Shown: positions 36,800 through 47,613, counted from the first letter of the stretch. The stretch: DNA of 64,000 bases from Caballeronia fortuita (GCF_001544835.2 NZ_FCNX02000002.1:552548-616547); one strand, 5' to 3'. Notes: generated by a model not told the origin, from the letters alone. Numbers and translations: made by a program.

Positions 36800-38386
36800 T
36801 CAATGCCCTCCCGCCTTGCCCGATGCCTTCACGGGCGAAAAGAACAAGGACAGCGGTATGAACATGAACGCGAAGATCGCGCATGCGGCGAATACGTCGA
36901 GATAGGCGAGGATCGTCGCCTGCGAGACGAGCGTCTTGTACATCTGGCCGGTCGCCGCGGACATCGCCTGCGACATGGTTTGCCCCGTGTCCATCAACGT
37001 GCGCGCGATGCGTTGCACGGACTCGTTATACGGCTGATTGAGCGGCGTCAGATGTTCGACCATATGCGCCATGTTCGCCTGCGTGCGCTCGCGGATCATC
37101 GCGGTGGCGAGCGATATGCCGATCGATCCCGCGACGTTGCGAAACATCGTGAAGAGCGCGGAAGCGTCGTTGTTGAGCGACTTCGGCAGCGACAGATACG
37201 CGAGCGTCGTCACCGGCACAAACAGAAAGCCGATGCCGATGGATTGCGCGCTGCGCATCTTCGTGAGCGTCACGTAGTCGATGTTCGGCACGAGATGATG
37301 CGAATACAGGAGCGCGCAGCCCATCAGAAAGAAGCCGAAGGCGACGAGAAAGCGCGTCTGGATCACGTTCATCAACTTGCTGACGATGGGAATCAGGAAC
37401 ACGATGCAGATCGCGCCCGGCGACAGCACGAGCCCCGCGAGCGTCGCGGTATAGCCGAGCTGCTGCTGCGCCAGTTGCGGTATCAGCACCGCGCTGCCGT
37501 ACAGCACCGACGCGAAGCCGAAGATCGCAGCGGAGCCGAGCGCGAAGTTGCGGTCCTTCATCACGCGCAGATCGACGACGGGCTTCTTTGCGTACAACAG
37601 CCAGAACGTCGCGCCGACGATACCGACCGCCGCGAGCACCGCGAACGTCACGATGAAGCTCGACGAGAACCAGTCGTCGTCCTCGCCGCGGTCGAGGAAC
37701 ACTTGCAGGCAGCCGAGCCCGAGCGCGATGAGACCGATGCCGACCACATCGATGCCCACTTTCTTCGCGTCCTGCTTCTTTTCCCACGGCGGATCTTCGA
37801 CGAACTGCATCACCGCGATGGTCGTCAGCACGCCCACCGGCACATTGATCAGAAAGACCCAGCGCCAGGTGAAGTTATCGGTGATCCAGCCGCCGAGCGT
37901 CGGGCCGAGCACCGGCGCGACGACGATCGCGACGGCCGAGATCGAGAACGCGCGGCCGCGCTGCTCGGGCGGAAAGGTATCGAGGATGATCGATTGCTGG
38001 CTCGGTTGCAGACCGCCGCCGAAGAAGCCTTGCAGGATCCGGAAGATGATGAGCTCGCCGAGATTCGACGCGATGCCGCACATGAACGAGCAGACCGTGA
38101 ACGCCCCGATGCAGATGAGAAAGTAGCGCTTGCGGCCGAGTATCTTCGAGAAGTAAGCGGACAGCGGCAACACGATGCCGTTCGCGACGAGATACGACGT
38201 GAGCGTCCACGTCGCTTCGTCATAGCTCGCGGACATGGTGCCGGAGATGTGCGGCAGCGCCACGTTCACGATGGTCGTATCGAGCACTTCCATGAACGCG
38301 GCGAGCGTCACGACCACGGCGATCAGCCACGGGTTCGAGCGCGGCTTCCAGTTACTGTGATCGTGTTCGGCGGTGCTGTCGCTCAT
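36800..38386 (-). CDS. DHA2-family multidrug MFS pump (EmrB-like)
   Basis: 528 residues with fourteen predicted helices. ALAAFMEVLDTTIVNVALPHI-type first helix (DTTIVNVALP), LSAYFSKILGRKRYF loop and GPTLGGWI motif C identify DHA2 drug:proton antiporters. It lies four bases after the emrA-like gene and works with it and the outer-membrane channel to expel hydrophobic drugs or fatty acids. Confidence 0.92.
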   Translation of the reverse strand: MSDSTAEHDHSNWKPRSNPWLIAVVVTLAAFMEVLDTTIVNVALPHISGTMSASYDEATWTLTSYLVANGIVLPLSAYFSKILGRKRYFLICIGAFTVCSFMCGIASNLGELIIFRILQGFFGGGLQPSQQSIILDTFPPEQRGRAFSISAVAIVVAPVLGPTLGGWITDNFTWRWVFLINVPVGVLTTIAVMQFVEDPPWEKKQDAKKVGIDVVGIGLIALGLGCLQVFLDRGEDDDWFSSSFIVTFAVLAAVGIVGATFWLLYAKKPVVDLRVMKDRNFALGSAAIFGFASVLYGSAVLIPQLAQQQLGYTATLAGLVLSPGAICIVFLIPIVSKLMNVIQTRFLVAFGFFLMGCALLYSHHLVPNIDYVTLTKMRSAQSIGIGFLFVPVTTLAYLSLPKSLNNDASALFTMFRNVAGSIGISLATAMIRERTQANMAHMVEHLTPLNQPYNESVQRIARTLMDTGQTMSQAMSAATGQMYKTLVSQATILAYLDVFAACAIFAFMFIPLSLFFSPVKASGKAGGH

Positions 38387-38390
38387 GATG

Positions 38391-39572
38391 TCAGTGCCGC
38401 AGCATGACGGTCGGCACGACCGAGAGTCCGAGCGGCAGCGACGTGCCCGGCTTCAGTCCATCGTCGATGACGATCTTCACCGGCACGCGCTGCACGATCT
38501 TCACGAAGTTGCCGGTCGCATTTTCGGCGGGGAACGCCGAGAAGCGCGAGCCGCTGCCGAGCTGCACGCTGTCGACATGGCCGTGCAGCTTCATGTCCGG
38601 ATACGCATCGACGTCGAGATCGACCTTGTCGCCCGGCTGCATCCGATCCAGTTGCGACTCCTTGAAATTCGCGGTGACCCAGACGCGCGTCGTGACGAGC
38701 GTGAGAATCGACGTGCCCGCCTGCAGGAAGGTTCCGTATTGCACGTTGCGCTTCGTGATCCAGCCGTCGGCGGGCGCGCGCAGTTCCGTGTACGAGAGAT
38801 TAAGTTGCGCGGATTCGACCTGCGCCTCTGCCTGACGCACTTGCTGACGCCGCTCGTCGACGGTCGCGACCACCTGCGCGATCTGTTGCGGCACGAGGCT
38901 CGCGGTACGCACCTGCGCGCGCGCCTGCGCGACGTTCGCCTGCGCGCTCTTTTGCTGCGCGTTCGCGGTGTCGATGTTCTGCTGCGACGTCGCGCGGATA
39001 TCGACGGAATGCTGGCGCTCGTACGCCGCGCTCGCCTGGGCGAGATTCGCGCGCGCGGTCTGCTCCTGCGCCTGAGCTTGCGCGAGCTGCGCGGGATACT
39101 GCACGCGCGCGACTTCGAGCTGCGTCTGCGCCGCGTGCAGTTGCGCCTGCGCGAGCCCGAGCTGCGCGTTCGCCTGATCGAGTTGCGCCTGATAGTCGCG
39201 CGGATCGATCCTGATGAGCAGATCGCCCTTGTGCACGAAGCGGTTGTCGTCGAGGTTCATCGTCACGACATAGCCCGATACCTTCGGCGCGATGGTGACG
39301 GCGTCGCCGTCGGTGTAGGCGTCGTCGGTGCTGACCTGGTTGCGCGTCATGAACCACCAGATGAACGCGCCGATGGCAAGCACCACGACGACGATGCCCA
39401 GAATGATCAGCGGCTTCTTGCCGGGCTTCTTGCGCGGTTTGTCGTTGTCTTTGTCTTTGTCTTTGTCTTTCTCTTTGCCGCTTTCGTCTTGCTTGTCTTT
39501 GCCGTTCGCATCGTCGCTTTCGCGATCGCGCGCTTCGTCTTGAGTATCTGAGTCGTCTCGGTCTGACATCAC
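38391..39572 (-). CDS. EmrA-like membrane-fusion protein with a charged N-terminal tail
   Basis: 393 residues: a cytoplasmic Asp/Lys-rich tail (about 50 residues), one membrane helix (LIILGIVVVVLAIGAFIWW), a lipoyl/barrel-sandwich domain, a Gln/Ala-rich coiled-coil hairpin of about 120 residues and a beta-barrel. The tail includes a run of alternating Lys-Asp coded by a GTCTTT simple repeat. First gene of emrA-emrB-oprM order; no MarR repressor adjoins. Confidence 0.92.
   Translation of the reverse strand: MMSDRDDSDTQDEARDRESDDANGKDKQDESGKEKDKDKDKDNDKPRKKPGKKPLIILGIVVVVLAIGAFIWWFMTRNQVSTDDAYTDGDAVTIAPKVSGYVVTMNLDDNRFVHKGDLLIRIDPRDYQAQLDQANAQLGLAQAQLHAAQTQLEVARVQYPAQLAQAQAQEQTARANLAQASAAYERQHSVDIRATSQQNIDTANAQQKSAQANVAQARAQVRTASLVPQQIAQVVATVDERRQQVRQAEAQVESAQLNLSYTELRAPADGWITKRNVQYGTFLQAGTSILTLVTTRVWVTANFKESQLDRMQPGDKVDLDVDAYPDMKLHGHVDSVQLGSGSRFSAFPAENATGNFVKIVQRVPVKIVIDDGLKPGTSLPLGLSVVPTVMLRH
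39447..39470. repeat. four GTCTTT hexamers in the emrA-like gene
   Basis: Four perfect head-to-tail copies encode Lys-Asp pairs in the cytoplasmic tail. Copy changes would keep the frame and only alter tail length. Confidence 0.9.
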
Positions 39573-39829
39573 CGCTCGCTTTCGGGTGGCTTTCGGGTGG
39601 ATTCAGGTGGGAAGTGCAAGGCCCAATTCGCAGCCGGCAAGCAAGCCGTGTTCCCCGCGCTGCCCGATTTGCCTGAAACCGAACGTGTGTGCGGGCTGGC
39701 ATGAAAACGCCAGCGTCACCTCAGTCGCGATTCTGGGTCCCCTTTGTAAAAACAGTAGCCGCGTGCTCATTCGCCGCTAACTCTGCACGCCGATCATCGC
39801 GTCTGAACGAACCGGAATGGAGACTCATC

Positions 39830-40366
39830 ATGTACAAGCACATTCTCGTCGCGGTTGGCACGAGCCTCAGCGAAAACGCACTGACCACCGCCATCACGCG
39901 CGCACGCGACTGCAACGCGCGGCTGACGGCGCTGCATATCGTCGATCAGACGCCGTGGTGGGCCATCGTCACCGCCGACAGCAATCCGGGCGAAACGCTC
40001 GATGTCATCGACGACCACGCGCGCGCCGTCACGCGCTATGCGGCGCGGCTGATCGACAGTGCCGGTATCGACGGCATTGCGCGCAGCGTCACGCAGCCGC
40101 TCGACGGCACGAGCGTCGGCGAGCTGATCGCGCGCGAGGCGAATGCGGTGGGCGCGGATCTCATCGTGCTCGGCGGCGAAGCCGATACCGGCTGGCTGCA
40201 CGGCGAGGCGCGCCTGCGCGATGTGGTCTGTTCACACGCGCGCTGCGACGTGCTGATCGCGGCGCATACGAGCGCAGCGCCCGCGACGGATACGCAAGCA
40301 GCGCGCGTCGCTTCGGCCTGCACGGGCGCGCGCGCATCACATCGTCACAGCGCGCCGCGCAAGTGA
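39830..40366 (+). CDS. universal stress protein (UspA family)
   Basis: 178 residues from ATG 39830. HILVAVGTSLSENALTTAI at the N-terminus and an ATP-site region LGGEADTGWLHGEARLRDVV are typical, though the glycine motif G-x2-G-x9-G(S/T) is altered (GGEAD...GWLHG). A 30-residue Ala/Thr/Arg-rich tail is added. Ends convergently with the IclR gene, overlapping by 22 bases. Confidence 0.88.
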   Translation: MYKHILVAVGTSLSENALTTAITRARDCNARLTALHIVDQTPWWAIVTADSNPGETLDVIDDHARAVTRYAARLIDSAGIDGIARSVTQPLDGTSVGELIAREANAVGADLIVLGGEADTGWLHGEARLRDVVCSHARCDVLIAAHTSAAPATDTQAARVASACTGARASHRHSAPRK

Positions 40367-41091
40367 GCCGCAAGCTGCACGATGCCGATCGATATCTGCT
40401 TCTCGCGCTTCGGATCGAGCCGGCCGACCGGCACGCTCGTCGATACCGCGACACGCTTGCCCGCCGGCGTCATCCCGACATATGCCGCGAAGCACGCGAG
40501 ACCTTCGGCGACTTCTTCGCGCTCGACGGCAAGCCCGCTCGCGCGTATCGCGGCCAGCTCGCGCAACAGCGCCGCGCGTCGCGTGATGGTGCGCGGCGTC
40601 ACCGCTTCGAGACGCTCGGGCAGTCGCTCGATCACGGCTTCGTCGGTCATGCCGGAGAGCAGCGCCTTGCCGAGCGCGCAGCAATGCGCGGGAAGCCGTG
40701 AGCCGAGGTCCGACACGAGCCGCACCGGACGATGCGCGTCCTCGCGCGCGATATACACGACCTGCACGCCGTCGAGCACCGCCAGTTGCACGACCTCGTT
40801 GTGCTTGTTGATGAACGCGCCCGCGCCTTCGCGAAACGCGGCCTGCAGCTTGTCGTGGCGCACGTAGGCATTGCCGAGTTCGAAGAGGCCGACGCCGATC
40901 ATGTAGCCGTCGTCGCGCTTTTCGATCCACTGCATGCGCGCGAGCGTTTCCAGCATCAGATAAAGCGTGCTGCGCGATAGACCGGTTCGTTCCGCGAGCG
41001 CCGCGGCGCGCACCGGTTTGGCGGCGGCCGCGAGAACGTCGAGTATGTCGCTCGCGCGGCGCAGCGCGGGCACGTCGTAGGTTTTTTCCAT
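40345..41091 (-). CDS. IclR-family regulator divergent from the AraD1-like gene
   Basis: 248 residues from ATG 41091: winged helix with ALAERTGLSRSTLYLMLETLARM, effector domain with PAHCCALGKALLSGM and a C-terminal KRVAVSTSVPVGRL. A near-perfect palindrome covers the sequence just before the start (41098-41120), so autoregulation and control of the divergent hydrolase gene are likely. Upstream in-frame starts would lie inside that palindrome. Confidence 0.88.
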   Translation of the reverse strand: MEKTYDVPALRRASDILDVLAAAAKPVRAAALAERTGLSRSTLYLMLETLARMQWIEKRDDGYMIGVGLFELGNAYVRHDKLQAAFREGAGAFINKHNEVVQLAVLDGVQVVYIAREDAHRPVRLVSDLGSRLPAHCCALGKALLSGMTDEAVIERLPERLEAVTPRTITRRAALLRELAAIRASGLAVEREEVAEGLACFAAYVGMTPAGKRVAVSTSVPVGRLDPKREKQISIGIVQLAAHLRGAL

Positions 41092-41097
41092 CCGCAT

Positions 41098-41120
41098 ATT
41101 ATTCCAACAGGTTGGATAAT
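41098..41120. promoter_or_regulatory. IclR operator palindrome between divergent genes
   Basis: Arms ATTATTCCAAC (41098-41108) and GTTGGATAAT (41111-41120) are inverted around AG, with one bulged base. It is seven bases before the IclR start and 75 before the AraD1-like ATG. Confidence 0.75.
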
Positions 41121-41194
41121 CAATCAACCCAATGGACACGTCCGGACGCGCGGGCTACGATCGGCTTTCCTTTTTCCGCCTGTCATCCGCCTTC

Positions 41195-42367
41195 ATGCAA
41201 AACGTCAACGTTTCCTCCTGCCTGCCCGAAGATTTCGCCGATGCCGTGCTGATCGGCCGCGTGTGGCGCCCCGCGCCGGTGAACGGTCCCGCCGTCGTCG
41301 CGGTGCGCCGTGGCGAAGTGTTCGACATCACGCGCGCCGCGCCCACCACCGCCGATCTCTTCGATAACGCCGACGCGCTCGACATCGCCCGCAATGCGCA
41401 AGGCGAGCATCTCGGCAACGTTCAGGACCTGCTGCAAGCGACGCTCGACGCTTCCACCGATGCCCCGCGCCTGCTCGCGCCCTGCGACGTGCAGGCCGTG
41501 AAGGCGTGCGGCGTGACGTTCGCGGTGAGCTTGCTGGAGCGCGTGATCGAAGAGCAGGCGGGCGGCGACGCGACCCGCGCGCAGGAAGTGCGCGACACGA
41601 TCAACAAGCTGATTGGCGCGGATTTGTCGAAGATCGAGCCGGGTTCGGACGCGGCGATGAAACTGAAGGCCGAACTCGAGCGGCGCGGCGCGTGGTCGCA
41701 ATACATGGAAGTCGGCATCGGGCCGGACGCGGAAGTGTTTTCCAAATCGCAGCCGATGTCGTCGGTGGGGTTCGGCGCGGATGTCGGTTTGTATCCGACA
41801 TCGAAGTGGAACAACCCGGAGCCGGAGATCGTGCTGGCGGTGAATGCGCGCGGCGAGATCGTCGGCGCGACGCTCGGCAACGACGTGAATCTGCGCGATA
41901 TCGAAGGCCGCAGCGCGCTGTTGCTCGGCAAGGCAAAGGACAACAATGCGTCGTGCGCGATCGGCCCGTTCGTGCGTCTCTTCGATGAGCGCTTCACCCT
42001 GGATTCGGTGCGCGCGACGAGCGTGTCGCTGCGCATCGAAGGCGCGGACGATGGCTTCGTGCTCGAAGGCGTGAGTCACATGAGCGAGATCAGCCGCGAT
42101 CCCGCCGATCTCGTCACGCAGACGCACGGCGCGCATCATCAGTATCCCGACGGCTTCATGCTGTTCCTCGGCACGATGTTCTCGCCGATCAAGGATCGCG
42201 ATACCGAAGGCGGCGGCTTCACGCATCATCTCGGCGATGTCGTGACGATTTCGACGCCGAATCTCGGCGCGCTCGTCAATACGGTGCGGCTGTCGACGGA
42301 AATCGAGCCGTGGACGTTCGGCGTGCGGGCGCTGTATCGGAGTCTCGCGGCGCGCGGGCTCGTCTGA
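41195..42367 (+). CDS. fumarylacetoacetate hydrolase-family enzyme (AraD1-like dehydratase)
   Basis: 390 residues from ATG 41195, preferred over 41132 because the upstream part overlaps the operator side and looks non-coding. The C-terminal FAH domain has NNPEPEIVLAVNARGEIVG, the acidic metal ligands and GRSALLLGKAKDNNASCAIGP. Long members of this type act as 2-dehydro-3-deoxy-sugar-acid dehydratases in oxidative pentose pathways. The neighbouring sugar ABC genes support sugar-acid catabolism. Confidence 0.78.
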   Translation: MQNVNVSSCLPEDFADAVLIGRVWRPAPVNGPAVVAVRRGEVFDITRAAPTTADLFDNADALDIARNAQGEHLGNVQDLLQATLDASTDAPRLLAPCDVQAVKACGVTFAVSLLERVIEEQAGGDATRAQEVRDTINKLIGADLSKIEPGSDAAMKLKAELERRGAWSQYMEVGIGPDAEVFSKSQPMSSVGFGADVGLYPTSKWNNPEPEIVLAVNARGEIVGATLGNDVNLRDIEGRSALLLGKAKDNNASCAIGPFVRLFDERFTLDSVRATSVSLRIEGADDGFVLEGVSHMSEISRDPADLVTQTHGAHHQYPDGFMLFLGTMFSPIKDRDTEGGGFTHHLGDVVTISTPNLGALVNTVRLSTEIEPWTFGVRALYRSLAARGLV

Positions 42368-42373
42368 CCGGAT

Positions 42374-43357
42374 TCACGAGGCCCCGAGCCGAAAGCCCTT
42401 CGCCGCGCCCTTCGTCACGAGCTGAACAGGCGTCTCCATGTACGGCGACAAATCCCTTTGCCGCCGCTTCTCGACGAGCGCCTTCACCGCGACATCCACA
42501 CCGAACACCGCCTGCCGCGCGCCGAACTGCTCGACCGTCGCGAGCAGGCGGCCGTCGTCGAGCATCGGCTGCACGGCGTCGATGTTGTTGTAGCCCGTCA
42601 CCAGCACGCGCCCTTTCTTCCCCGCGATGCGGATCGCCTCGATCGCGCCCATCGCGATGTTGTCGTTCGCGCAGAGCAGGCCGCGCAAGTCCGGATGCGC
42701 GTAGAGCATCTGCAGCGCGCTCGCCTTGCCGCTCGCGGCGGTCCAGTCGCCGCTGTCCGTGTCGGCAATACGCATGTCCGCCGCGTTCATCGCCTCCCTG
42801 AAGCCGAGCGTGCGCTGCTGCGCGTTGCGATCGTTCGGCGGCCCTTCGATGATGCCGACTTCATCGCCCGCCTTCAGCTTCGACGCGAGGTACGCGCCCG
42901 CGAGCTTCGCGCCGCGCCGGCTGTCCGGCCCGACGAACGGAATCGTGATGCGCGCCGCGTCCTGCGCGGCTTCGTCGAACGAATTGTCGATGGCGATCAC
43001 GATGATGCCCGCCGCGATCGCCTTCGCCGTCACCGGCAACAGCGCCTTCGAGTCGGCGGGCGCGATGACGATCGCGTTGACCTTCGCATCGATGAAGGTT
43101 TCGACGATATGAATCTGCCCGGCCACGTCGTTGTCGGTGAGCGTGCCGTTCGTCGTGAGATCGAGTTGCGACGCGTAGTGGCGCTGGTAGTTGCGCGCGC
43201 CGTCGATCATCGACGCGACGAACGGATCACCGAGCGATTTCATCACGAGCGCGACAGTCGCTTTATCCGATGCGGCGTGCGCATGGCGCACGTGCGCGAG
43301 CCCGCACGCGCTGAGTGCGCACGCGGCAAGCAGGCGTCGGCGGACAAGGCTCGGCAT
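42374..43357 (-). CDS. orphan ribose-type sugar-binding protein
   Basis: 327 residues: signal peptide with ACALSACGLAHVRHAHA, then the type I periplasmic binding fold (ALVMKSLGDPFVASMIDGA, IVIAPADSKALLP, GYNNIDAVQPML). It has no adjacent ATPase on its own strand and faces away from the ROK-ABC operon, which has another binding protein. It may feed the same permease with a different sugar, or act in sensing. Confidence 0.85.
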   Translation of the reverse strand: MPSLVRRRLLAACALSACGLAHVRHAHAASDKATVALVMKSLGDPFVASMIDGARNYQRHYASQLDLTTNGTLTDNDVAGQIHIVETFIDAKVNAIVIAPADSKALLPVTAKAIAAGIIVIAIDNSFDEAAQDAARITIPFVGPDSRRGAKLAGAYLASKLKAGDEVGIIEGPPNDRNAQQRTLGFREAMNAADMRIADTDSGDWTAASGKASALQMLYAHPDLRGLLCANDNIAMGAIEAIRIAGKKGRVLVTGYNNIDAVQPMLDDGRLLATVEQFGARQAVFGVDVAVKALVEKRRQRDLSPYMETPVQLVTKGAAKGFRLGAS

Positions 43358-43643
43358 GGCGTTTTAGGACGGATCGGAAAGGTCTCATTGTAAGCGCACG
43401 CATCCGGCGGCCGGACGTGCTTTGGGCGCGCTTTCGCAGCGAGCGTCGAAAGGCGATCGACCGGCGTTCGTAAGCGCGGCGCAAACGAGCGGCGCGCGGC
43501 TTGGCACTCCGGATTGCATCGCCTAGTGTGAAAGCGCATCGGGTCCGCGATTTGCAACGAGCGGGCACGTCGTTTCTTCTGGAAGCGTTTAACCGCCGCT
43601 TCGGGATTTCCCTGCTTTACTTCGTCGCGCCGTCGTTCTTAAA

Positions 43644-43660
43644 TAAATCAACTTGATTTA
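43644..43660. promoter_or_regulatory. palindrome before the ROK regulator gene
   Basis: TAAATCA and TGATTTA are inverted around ACT, 45 bases before the GTG start, inside a rare AT-rich patch. ROK repressors bind AT-rich inverted repeats of this kind, so autoregulation of the sugar operon is likely. Confidence 0.65.
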
Positions 43661-43704
43661 ATTAATGGCCGCGATTCGATGGCCGGTCATTTCGGAGACA
43701 GCGC

Positions 43705-44946
43705 GTGAAACTCCCAAGCGGTAGAGGCAGCAATTCCGCGAGCGTGCGCCGGTACAACGAGCGTCTGCTGTTGCAGGCGCTGCGGCGCGCAGAGCCTGCA
43801 TCGAAGGCCGATCTCGCGCGGCACGCGAACCTGACGAGCACGGCGGTCGGCAGTATCGTCGAATCGCTTGAAAATGCCGGGCTGATCGAATACACAGGAC
43901 GGCGCCTCGAAGGCCAGCGCGGCCAGCCCGCGTCGCTGATCCGGCTCGATCCGCGCGGCGCGTTCGGCATCGGCGTGCGGCTCGATCGCACGGGCATCGA
44001 GACGGTGCTCGTCAATTTCGCCGGCGACGTGCTCGCCCGCAGCGCGCTCGACGCCGTGCTCCCTCATCCGTCGGACGTACTGAGAATCGTGGAACGTGAT
44101 GTCAAAAGCATGCTTCGTCTGCTTTCCGACGTGGAACGCGAGCGCCTGACCGGCGTCGGCATCGCGCAGCCGTTCAATCTCGGAAGCTGGCTGCGCGAGC
44201 TCGGCCTGCCCGCCGAACGCTTTCGCGCGTGGGACGAAACCGATTTCGCCGACGAACTCGGCCGCGCGCTGTCGCTGCCCGTTTTCAGCGAGAACGACGG
44301 CAACGCCGCCGCGACCGCGGAACTCTTCTACGGCCACGGCCGCAGTTGCGACGACTTCGTCTATCTCTTTCTCGGCTCGGCAATCGGCGGCGGCATCGCG
44401 ATCAACGGCGACTGTCTGCGTGGCGCGTCGGGCAACGCGGGCGACATCGGCGTGATTCCGGTGCCGCCGAGCCGCCTGCCGTCCGCGCCGCAGCCGAACG
44501 GCCAGTGGGACATCCTGCTGTCGCGCGCGTCGCTGAACGCGCTCGTGCGGCATCTCAACTACTGCGGCGCGTCGGCGGACAACCGCGTCGACCTGCAGTC
44601 GTGCATCGAGCGCAGTCTGCCCGCCGTCGACGAATGGATCGACGACTGCATCGAGGCGCTTGCGCCTGCCTTGCGCGCGACGCTTTGCGTGCTCGACGTG
44701 CCGATGGTCGTCATCGATTCCGACATCGACGGCGGCCTGCTCGACAAGCTCGTCAAACGCCTTTCGACGACGCTCGCCGCCACCGCGCCCGAAGCGCGCG
44801 GGACGCCTTCGCTCGTGCGCGGCTCCTTCGGCCCGGATGCGGGCGCGATCGGCGCGGCCACGTTGCCGATGTTCTTCAACTTCTCACCGCGCGCGGCGAT
44901 CCGCCACGCGGGCATCAAACCGCAGGAGATGAACCATGCCGCATGA
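43705..44946 (+). CDS. ROK-family transcriptional regulator
   Basis: 413 residues from a GTG at 43705 behind GGAGA. N-terminal winged helix ([23 protein letters not shown]) is followed by a sugar-kinase-like ROK domain with [15 protein letters not shown] and [17 protein letters not shown]. The zinc motif C-x-C-x2-C of many ROK proteins is not evident. It overlaps the ABC ATPase gene by 11 bases, so it is encoded in the operon it probably controls. Confidence 0.88.
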   Translation: MKLPSGRGSNSASVRRYNERLLLQALRRAEPASKADLARHANLTSTAVGSIVESLENAGLIEYTGRRLEGQRGQPASLIRLDPRGAFGIGVRLDRTGIETVLVNFAGDVLARSALDAVLPHPSDVLRIVERDVKSMLRLLSDVERERLTGVGIAQPFNLGSWLRELGLPAERFRAWDETDFADELGRALSLPVFSENDGNAAATAELFYGHGRSCDDFVYLFLGSAIGGGIAINGDCLRGASGNAGDIGVIPVPPSRLPSAPQPNGQWDILLSRASLNALVRHLNYCGASADNRVDLQSCIERSLPAVDEWIDDCIEALAPALRATLCVLDVPMVVIDSDIDGGLLDKLVKRLSTTLAATAPEARGTPSLVRGSFGPDAGAIGAATLPMFFNFSPRAAIRHAGIKPQEMNHAA

Positions 44947-46480
44947 TGCTTCCAGCCGGCCGCCGCTTCTCCAGATGCGCGGCATCAGCAAGACCTTTCC
45001 GGGCGTGCGCGCGCTGAACGACGTGCGCCTGTCCGTCTTTCCCGGCGAAGTGCATTCGCTGATGGGCGAAAACGGCGCGGGCAAATCCACGCTGATGAAG
45101 ATTCTCTCGGGCGCGTATCAGGCCGATGCAGGCGGCGAAATTCTCATCGACGGTCGAGCCGTTACCATCGACGGTCCGCTCGCCGCGCGCTCGCTCGGCG
45201 TCGCCGTGATCTATCAGGAACTTAGCCTCGCGCCGAATCTGTCCGTCGCGGAGAACATTTACGCGGGGCGCGAACTGCGGCGCGGCAGGCTCGTCGATCG
45301 CGCGGGCATGGAGCGCGGTTGCGTCGACGTGCTCAAGCGTCTCGGCGCGAACTTCAAGCCGCATACGCTCGTCGGCGATCTGTCGATTGCGGAGCGGCAG
45401 CTCGTCGAAATCGCGCGCGCCGTGCATGCTCATGCGCGCATCCTCGTGATGGACGAGCCGACCACACCGCTCTCTTCGCGCGAAACCGACCGTCTCTTCG
45501 AACTCGTGCGGCAACTGCGCGAGGAAGGCATCGCGATCATCTACATCAGTCATCGGATGGCCGAGATTTACGAACTGAGCGATCGCGTGTCCGTGCTTCG
45601 CGACGGCGCGTACGTCGGCACGCTGATGCGCGACGAACTCTCCGCCGACAGCCTCGTCAAGATGATGGTCGGGCGCGACATCTCCGGCTTCTACAAGAAG
45701 CAGCACGCGCCCTACGACCCGGGCAACGTCGTGCTCTCCGTGCGCGACATGGCCGACGGCAATCGCGTCAAAGGATGCAGCCTCGATCTGCACAAGGGCG
45801 AAGTGCTCGGCATCGCGGGACTCGTCGGCGCGGGACGCACCGAGTTCGCGCGCCTCATCTTCGGCGCGGAACCGGCGACGCGCGGCGAAGTGTCGATGCA
45901 CGGCAAGCCTTTGCGCCTGCGCACGCCGCGCGATGCGATCGACGCCGGTCTCGTCTATCTCACCGAAGACCGCAAGCATCAGGGTCTGTTCCTCGACATG
46001 AGCGTGCGCGACAACATCAACATCACGATTGCCGGACGCGACGCGAAGATGGGCGTGATGGACCTGCCGCGCGGCAACTCGCGCGCGAAGGACGCGATCG
46101 CCGCCTTGACGATCCGCGTGCCGAACATGCGCGTGAACGTGGGCGCGCTCTCGGGCGGCAATCAGCAGAAGGTGCTGCTCTCGCGCCTGCTCGAAACCAA
46201 ACCGGAAGTGTTGATCCTCGATGAACCGACACGCGGCGTCGATATCGGCGCGAAGTCGGAGATCTATCGAATCATCAACGATCTGGCGCGCTCGGGCGTG
46301 GGGATCATCGTGATTTCGAGCGAACTGCCGGAAGTGATCGGCGTCGCGGATCGCGTGCTCGTGATGCGTGAGGGGGAAATTGCGGGCGAACTCGGCGGGC
46401 ATTCCGGCAAGCCGATTTCACAGGAAGGGATCATCGAACTGGCGACGGGCTCGAAGGTCGCGCTCGATCAGGCGGCGTGA
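44936..46480 (+). CDS. sugar ABC transporter ATPase, two nucleotide-binding domains (RbsA/XylG type)
   Basis: 514 residues. First half: Walker [10 protein letters not shown], Walker [13 protein letters not shown]. Second half: degenerate Walker A (VGAGRTEFA), intact signature [15 protein letters not shown] and Walker [13 protein letters not shown]. Typical of monosaccharide importers, where only one site hydrolyses fully. Confidence 0.93.
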   Translation: MPHDASSRPPLLQMRGISKTFPGVRALNDVRLSVFPGEVHSLMGENGAGKSTLMKILSGAYQADAGGEILIDGRAVTIDGPLAARSLGVAVIYQELSLAPNLSVAENIYAGRELRRGRLVDRAGMERGCVDVLKRLGANFKPHTLVGDLSIAERQLVEIARAVHAHARILVMDEPTTPLSSRETDRLFELVRQLREEGIAIIYISHRMAEIYELSDRVSVLRDGAYVGTLMRDELSADSLVKMMVGRDISGFYKKQHAPYDPGNVVLSVRDMADGNRVKGCSLDLHKGEVLGIAGLVGAGRTEFARLIFGAEPATRGEVSMHGKPLRLRTPRDAIDAGLVYLTEDRKHQGLFLDMSVRDNINITIAGRDAKMGVMDLPRGNSRAKDAIAALTIRVPNMRVNVGALSGGNQQKVLLSRLLETKPEVLILDEPTRGVDIGAKSEIYRIINDLARSGVGIIVISSELPEVIGVADRVLVMREGEIAGELGGHSGKPISQEGIIELATGSKVALDQAA

Positions 46481-46507
46481 CGGACGAAAGGATATCTGGA
46501 GAGAGAC

Positions 46508-47539
46508 ATGGCTAACACGACGAAACACCACGACAGCGCGCCGGCCGCAAAGGCGGAGAGCGTATCGCAGCGGCAGAACCGCATCGAGCATCGCGAACGC
46601 ATGCAGGTGCTGATGCGAACCGCCGGCATGCTGCCGGTGCTGATCCTTTTGTGCATCGGCTTCGGCATCGTGACCGACGGCTTCTTCAGCTTCCAGAATC
46701 TGTCGATCGTCACGCAGCAGGCATCGATCAACATCGTGCTCGCGGCGGGCATGACGTTCGTGATTCTGACGGGCGGGATCGACTTGTCGGTCGGCTCGAT
46801 TCTTTCGGCGGGCGCGGTCGCGGCGCTGCTCGCATCGAACATTCCGGGCTGGGGATGGCTCGGCATTCCCGCCGCGCTCGCCGTGGGCCTCGGCTTCGGC
46901 GTCATCAACGGCTTGCTGATCGCGCTGCTCAAGCTGCCGCCTTTCATCGTGACGCTCGGCTCGTTGACCGCGGTGCGCGGCATTGCGCGGCTCATCGGTC
47001 ACGATACGACGATCTTCAATCCGCAACTGTCGTTCGCGTTCATCGGCAACGACACGCTCTTCGGCGTGCCCTGGCTCGTCATCATCGCGCTGCTCGTGGT
47101 GATCGTGTCGTGGTTCATCCTGCGACGCACGGTGCTCGGCCTGCGCATCTATTCGGTCGGCGGCAATCCGGAAGCGGCGCGTCTGTCGGGCATCAAGGTG
47201 TGGGGCATCGAGCTTTTCGTCTACGCGATTTCGGGCCTGCTCGCCGGTCTCGGCGCGGTGATGTCCGCCGCGCGCCTCTATGCCGCGAACGGTTTGCAGC
47301 TCGGCCAGTCATATGAACTCGATGCCATCGCGGCCGTGATTCTCGGCGGCACGAGCTTCGTCGGCGGCGTGGGATCGATCGTCGGCACGCTGGTCGGCGC
47401 GCTCATCATCGCAGTCTTGAGCAATGGTCTCGTGCTGCTCGGCGTGTCCGATATCTGGCAGTACATCATCAAGGGCCTCGTCATCATCGGCGCGGTGGCG
47501 CTCGATCGTTACCGCCAGCGCGGCTCGGCTCGCACCTGA
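46508..47539 (+). CDS. sugar ABC transporter permease (RbsC type)
   Basis: 343 residues, eight to ten helices, with the conserved loops TGGIDLSVGSILSAGAV and GGNPEAARLSGI, and ILGGTSFVGGVGSIVGTLVGA near the C-terminus. A polar 40-residue N-terminus precedes the first helix. Twenty-seven bases after the ATPase gene. Confidence 0.93.
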   Translation: MANTTKHHDSAPAAKAESVSQRQNRIEHRERMQVLMRTAGMLPVLILLCIGFGIVTDGFFSFQNLSIVTQQASINIVLAAGMTFVILTGGIDLSVGSILSAGAVAALLASNIPGWGWLGIPAALAVGLGFGVINGLLIALLKLPPFIVTLGSLTAVRGIARLIGHDTTIFNPQLSFAFIGNDTLFGVPWLVIIALLVVIVSWFILRRTVLGLRIYSVGGNPEAARLSGIKVWGIELFVYAISGLLAGLGAVMSAARLYAANGLQLGQSYELDAIAAVILGGTSFVGGVGSIVGTLVGALIIAVLSNGLVLLGVSDIWQYIIKGLVIIGAVALDRYRQRGSART

Positions 47540-47613
47540 CCTGTCTAAACCGGGCGCATTCGGGTCCGCTTGCGCCCGCCCTCGAAAAAATGGACCACCC
47601 CGGAGACAACAAC